64,000 bases of DNA from Lasiosphaeris hirsuta (taxonomy: Eukaryota; Ascomycota; Sordariomycetes; Sordariales; Lasiosphaeriaceae). This document shows positions 60,375-64,000 of the stretch, one piece after another. Made by a program: the position numbers and the translations under genes. The stretch spans positions 620,001 to 684,000 of the forward strand of contig JAUKUA010000009.1 of assembly GCA_030549175.1 (NCBI GenBank), read 5' to 3'. The notes beneath the pieces are model-generated. The model searched no databases. It saw only the letters and a program-made list of their open reading frames with translations, and was not told the DNA's origin. The first letter of the stretch is position 1, and every line of letters starts with the position of its first letter.

Positions 60375-62140
60375 CTACTCCATGTAGAAGCTCCCCTGGG
60401 AGCCATTATTTGGGAGCAACCCAGGCCGCCCACTCTGCGCAGTACGAGCTGATGAGTTCCTCGATGGTATTTTTGTGCTGGGCCCACTTCTCTGTGACTC
60501 GGTACTTTGCTGTGAACTGCTCCTTGGTGGAGGTGCCGGCCTCGCACTGGCAGTACTTGTCTGCGAGGAGGTTCGTGGCGGCAATTGAAGTCGTACAGCA
60601 CTGCGCTGCGGCGTTGGTGGTTGCGGCCTCGTACTCGTAGTACTAGTATGCGATAATGTTCTCAAAGGATGCTGTGGCCTGATAACTATCGGATGCTGTT
60701 GTAAGGGCAGCTGCAGGGGCAAACCCAAGCTCATTCCCGAACTCTCAGTTTGCTCCCTTTCCACAGGTGGTCGAATATCCTTGCCATGAAAGCTCAACCC
60801 AGCAGTCCAAGGTTCAACGGCCGAAGTGTCACTCTCGGTTCGGCCATGCTGCCTGCCATGTATTTGCAAGGGCGTGAGTCCGTAGGTTCGCGATGTCCCA
60901 AAGGCAAAGTTCTGGGACTGCAACTGCGACTGCGAGTACGATCGCATGTATTGCATCCCCGATCCCGTAGATGTTGACTTAGCGGCGCGACTAGCGGCTC
61001 TTTGCCGCCTACTGAAGATCGGCTTCAGGGCCGAGACGCTGGCGCACGAAATAGCCACAGTAACTTCGATCATGGACCATAGATTCACCGGGATTCCATC
61101 TCTGAAGGGATCTTCCGATAACGTATAGATGTAAATGGTATGGAGGCGGACAATGGAGGCGGTAGCAGCAAACGCGCCGACACCAAATATCAAGAACAAG
61201 GCAACCTTCTCCCGCTGAGGGCGTTGAATAGCGCGCAGTGTCTTGAAGGGTAGGGAAAGAATCCAAATGTCAGTAATGATGTTAAATGCGGATGTGACTG
61301 TTGAGGTTTAGGTCAGCTTTCCATGAACCTGGCAATACTCGAGGGCAACATTCTCACAATAGAAGAATGCGGTCGTGTTGATGCAAGTCCCAGGCACCGA
61401 ACCTGTGAGATCCCACATTACTCGCAGCGGGCGGCATTGCGCTAGCGTAACCACAAAACAAATGAAGAAGAAAACGCCATGGAGGGTGATGGTGCCATAA
61501 CATAGGTTCCGAAAGGTTTTGGACACAGCTCAATGCCAAAGTTAGCACTGGTTGATTTACACTCGCGCACTGGGTACATAGAAACTCACCAAATCGAACA
61601 TAGGTGAGGAGAATCGATGTTTTGATGCAGAAAATGTTGGTGTAGTACATGACCTGAATTGCGAGGGTTGTCTGCCGTGGGTTAGCATTACTGGTTACTA
61701 CATCTGTCCACCCATAAAGCCAACCTTGATGAAAGCAACCATGTTGCCAGGATTGAGCGTGGCTTTTGGAAACCCAATATGATTTGTTCGTAATATAAAC
61801 AGCATGATAACATAGCAAATGGTCAACATCTAATTCACCAGTGAGTTAGTTCCAGTCAGGCCACTCGGTGCGGGATGGCTGTAAACATGGGACTTGCCAT
61901 TGCAGCAATCATGAAAAAGTCGTCGAGGCCTGGGTTTCGTATGACGATAAATCGACTGGTGCTTCGCATTATCACAAACGTAGCTGAACAATACCACCCG
62001 AGTCAGAGAGAAGTTCATCGATTATCTGCACAGTTTTGAGGGAATAACTTACCAGCCACGACCGTCATTACCACGGCAGTAATGATGAGGCCGTCCTGGC
62101 GATGCTGATAAACAGAGTTTGGTTCTGTCTGGATGTCCAT
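60375..62140 (-). CDS. Rhodopsin-domain (Pth11-like) seven-helix membrane protein
   Basis: Six exons: 62053-62140, 61898-61983, 61725-61829, 61590-61671, 61358-61528 and 60375-61297. Introns are 69, 68, 53, 61 and 60 bp, and all joins are in phase, giving 484 aa. The intron at 61830-61897 is of the rare GC-AG type (GCAAGT). Helices run from LIITAVVMTVVAA through NPGLDDFFMIAAM, MLTICYVIMLFIL, TLAIQVMYYTNIFCIKTSILL, TLHGVFFFICFVVTLAQC, SAFNIITDIWILSLPF and FLIFGVGAFAATASIV to a helix containing EVTVAISCASVSALKPIF. GLDD and TDIWIL are hallmarks of the fungal rhodopsin-like domain. No CFEM domain is present. A ~200-residue Ser/Thr/Pro/Gln tail follows, probably cytosolic. Some related proteins sense surface or chemical cues in plant and insect pathogens. 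Confidence 0.88.
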
Positions 62141-64000
62141 GTTGCTACTCGGTGAAAGGGGGCATAACTCGAACTCTCGTTGGGCTTTTCTGAAAAAGTC
62201 AGGGTTCTGCTGGGTTTATCAAGGTTACATTTTGTTGCGGGGGTTGGGATGGATGGGTCGAGGGGGTCGGGCTTTGAGTACGGTGATCACATATAGACAG
62301 CATAAATCAAGGTCTGCATTTGTTGCAGCCTCTGCTAGGCCGATCTTACGTTACTTAGATCAGCATCTGGAGTATTGGGTTGTTTACAGTACTTATTGTC
62401 CACTTGCCCCATGTCGCCGTGTGAAAGTAGCGATATGCCAAAGGTACCTCGCCACCCACTTCCAGTGCGGATATATCAAAATTACGACGCGTAAATGTAT
62501 ATGATGGTGCGGCATGTGTACTAAATGAAACAAATCCGTTTGCTCAGACTACCCACTTCCCATCTAACCGTCCTTCACAAACAGAGACACGACATAGCTG
62601 AACAATGTCCTTGTATTCGATGTCAAATACCAAAAATTGGCGACGTCATCGGTGGCTCGGACCCGGGCACGGGCCTAACTTCCCGCGATCTACCCCCCTT
62701 CTCAGCGAAGCGGACGTCAGCGTTAATTGTCAAAATGGTCGTTTCTTTTGCTTGTCGTCCGTCTGCACGCACTGACGCTGTGGTCACACCGAACCACATT
62801 GACACTACAAAAATCATCATATCTTGGAGTCGTGGTTTGTGAGCCAATTACTACTAGGCTAGCCGCGAGGGCATATCCGGCGACCATTGGCCTGGATCTT
62901 TTTGTAGTTGTGCCACTTGACCCGTGGCTTGGGCAAACAGGCGGGGTCGAGTGCGTGAGGGGGACAGCAGCTTATTAGCAGGGTGACATGACGTCAGTAG
63001 GGCAGTGTTGTAAATGAGCAAACTCGAGCGATGTCGTCACAAAGTTTCATGTTTTGTGTTCGTCTATCAGCTGTGAGGCTTGACTTCCATCTACTACATC
63101 GCCAACTTACATGCCCCCTAGATTTCCTCCGTGTGGCCGATTGGGTCGGCTTCAAGGTAATGGTCGCACATACAAACAGCGCCGCCTCTATTGTTGAATT
63201 GGTTTGGCAAACTGAGCATCGCTCAATATAAAGTCGCAATAGTAACCTTAATCATCGGAAAGGCCTGTCGATAAGTGCGGAAAATACACGATCGTATTTG
63301 TGGAGTCGGCTGCACCATCCTTTGAAGTACTAAGGGGCGCGGATGTAGTGTCGTGCAAGCGTTGATATCAATTTGCTGCAATCGATATTAAGACTAGGGT
63401 AGCAGGACATAGAGAGAAGAAGTGGAAGTGACAATACAATGTACACAACGTGATGGTACGACATGACGGTGTAATATGACCGATTTTCTTTAGGAATCAA
63501 GAAGTCGCTGTCGCGCGTGCCAGATTTTGTACCATCTCTATTTTATCGCGGCGTTTTTTTTTTTTTTTTTTGCCTTGGTTGGCTGCACGCTCCCCGCTCC
63601 GTCACGTTCGCGCATAAATAGAACCCCGATCCCAACATCAGTCGGCGTCCTCTCCTTAATATTCGAAGTGAGAATTGGCTCTACTCTCGATCTCCAACTC
63701 CTTATAACATATAACGGTACCACTCCTTACAAATGTAATTCCTCATCCTCATACCTAATCATTTTCCTCATCATCCTCCTCCTCTTCCAATTCAGAGCCA
63801 TAGTCGACACTATCGTGCTGTTACGCCCGGTAGACGACATTGTCTGCCATAACTGCCAGCCCTGTCTGGTCTACTTCTGTTTCAACAAGAGTGTCCTCAT
63901 CAATCGTATGTTCCATGATTAACTCGGTGATACTACTGGCGTCGTGTCCAATCTCTTAGGCAAAGCTAAGGAGTATAACTCTTCCTTACGTACTTCCCAT
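62141..64000. other. Right end of window, no gene recognised
   Basis: Promoter of the receptor gene up to about 62500, then featureless DNA. A 20-base T-run occurs at about 63556-63571. Near 63600-63900 the minus strand encodes short acidic frames (one ending SELEEEEDDEEND) that could be a decayed mobile-element tail; a CATAAATAG TATA-like box lies on the + strand at about 63613. The window ends before this can be judged. Confidence 0.4.

Overview
This is eukaryotic, filamentous-ascomycete DNA (Pezizomycotina, most likely Sordariomycetes). Genes are monocistronic on both strands. Introns are short (50-122 bp), with GTAAGT-type donors, a CTAAC/CTGAC branch point and a YAG acceptor. The protein families are largely fungus-restricted: HET, DUF3176, DUF6594, DUF7703, Pth11-like rhodopsin-domain receptors and a GPI-anchored multicopper oxidase. 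There is no operon structure, CRISPR array or rRNA, and I found no convincing tRNA.

Layout. 1-6.8 kb: a frameshifted Tc1/mariner transposase cut by the window edge, a dispersed repeat, and a long gene desert. 6.8-9.6 kb: a secreted, repeat-tailed, GPI-type multicopper oxidase. 11-21 kb: mostly damaged genes (degenerate MYND protein, frameshifted GDSG protein, DUF6594 tail, P450 relic) around one intact DUF3176 membrane protein. 22.3-26.1 kb: a seven-helix DUF7703 protein and a small secreted protein. 27.5-32.5 kb: two divergent HET-domain genes sharing a 352-bp promoter region. 33.1-40.6 kb: a conserved block with an M13 metallopeptidase, an S1/P1 nuclease, an intact MYND protein and methionine aminopeptidase 2. 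42-46 kb: a methyltransferase with one frameshift, a truncated carboxylesterase and a secreted phytase/esterase-like protein. 46-50.5 kb: repeats, including a likely TIR element and the inverted partner of the 1.8-kb repeat. 50.5-55.8 kb: a large membrane protein, half of an MFS transporter, and a secreted berberine-bridge-type FAD oxidase with a damaged splice donor. 59.3-62.1 kb: a cysteine-containing small secreted protein and a six-exon rhodopsin-domain receptor. The last 1.9 kb holds no recognisable gene.

How the genes relate. Housekeeping functions sit in the 33-40 kb block. Both sides are accessory: secreted or cell-surface proteins (oxidase, nuclease, peptidase, phytase-like protein, two candidate effectors), self/non-self recognition genes (HET pair), and relics of secondary-metabolism enzymes (P450, methyltransferase, esterase, FAD oxidase, MFS). 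Two relics carry CAG-to-TAG stops, the CpA-to-TpA change expected of repeat-induced point mutation, but two cases do not prove it. Intron/exon joins were placed by eye from splice signals and reading-frame continuity; most are phase-consistent, and those that are not are flagged.
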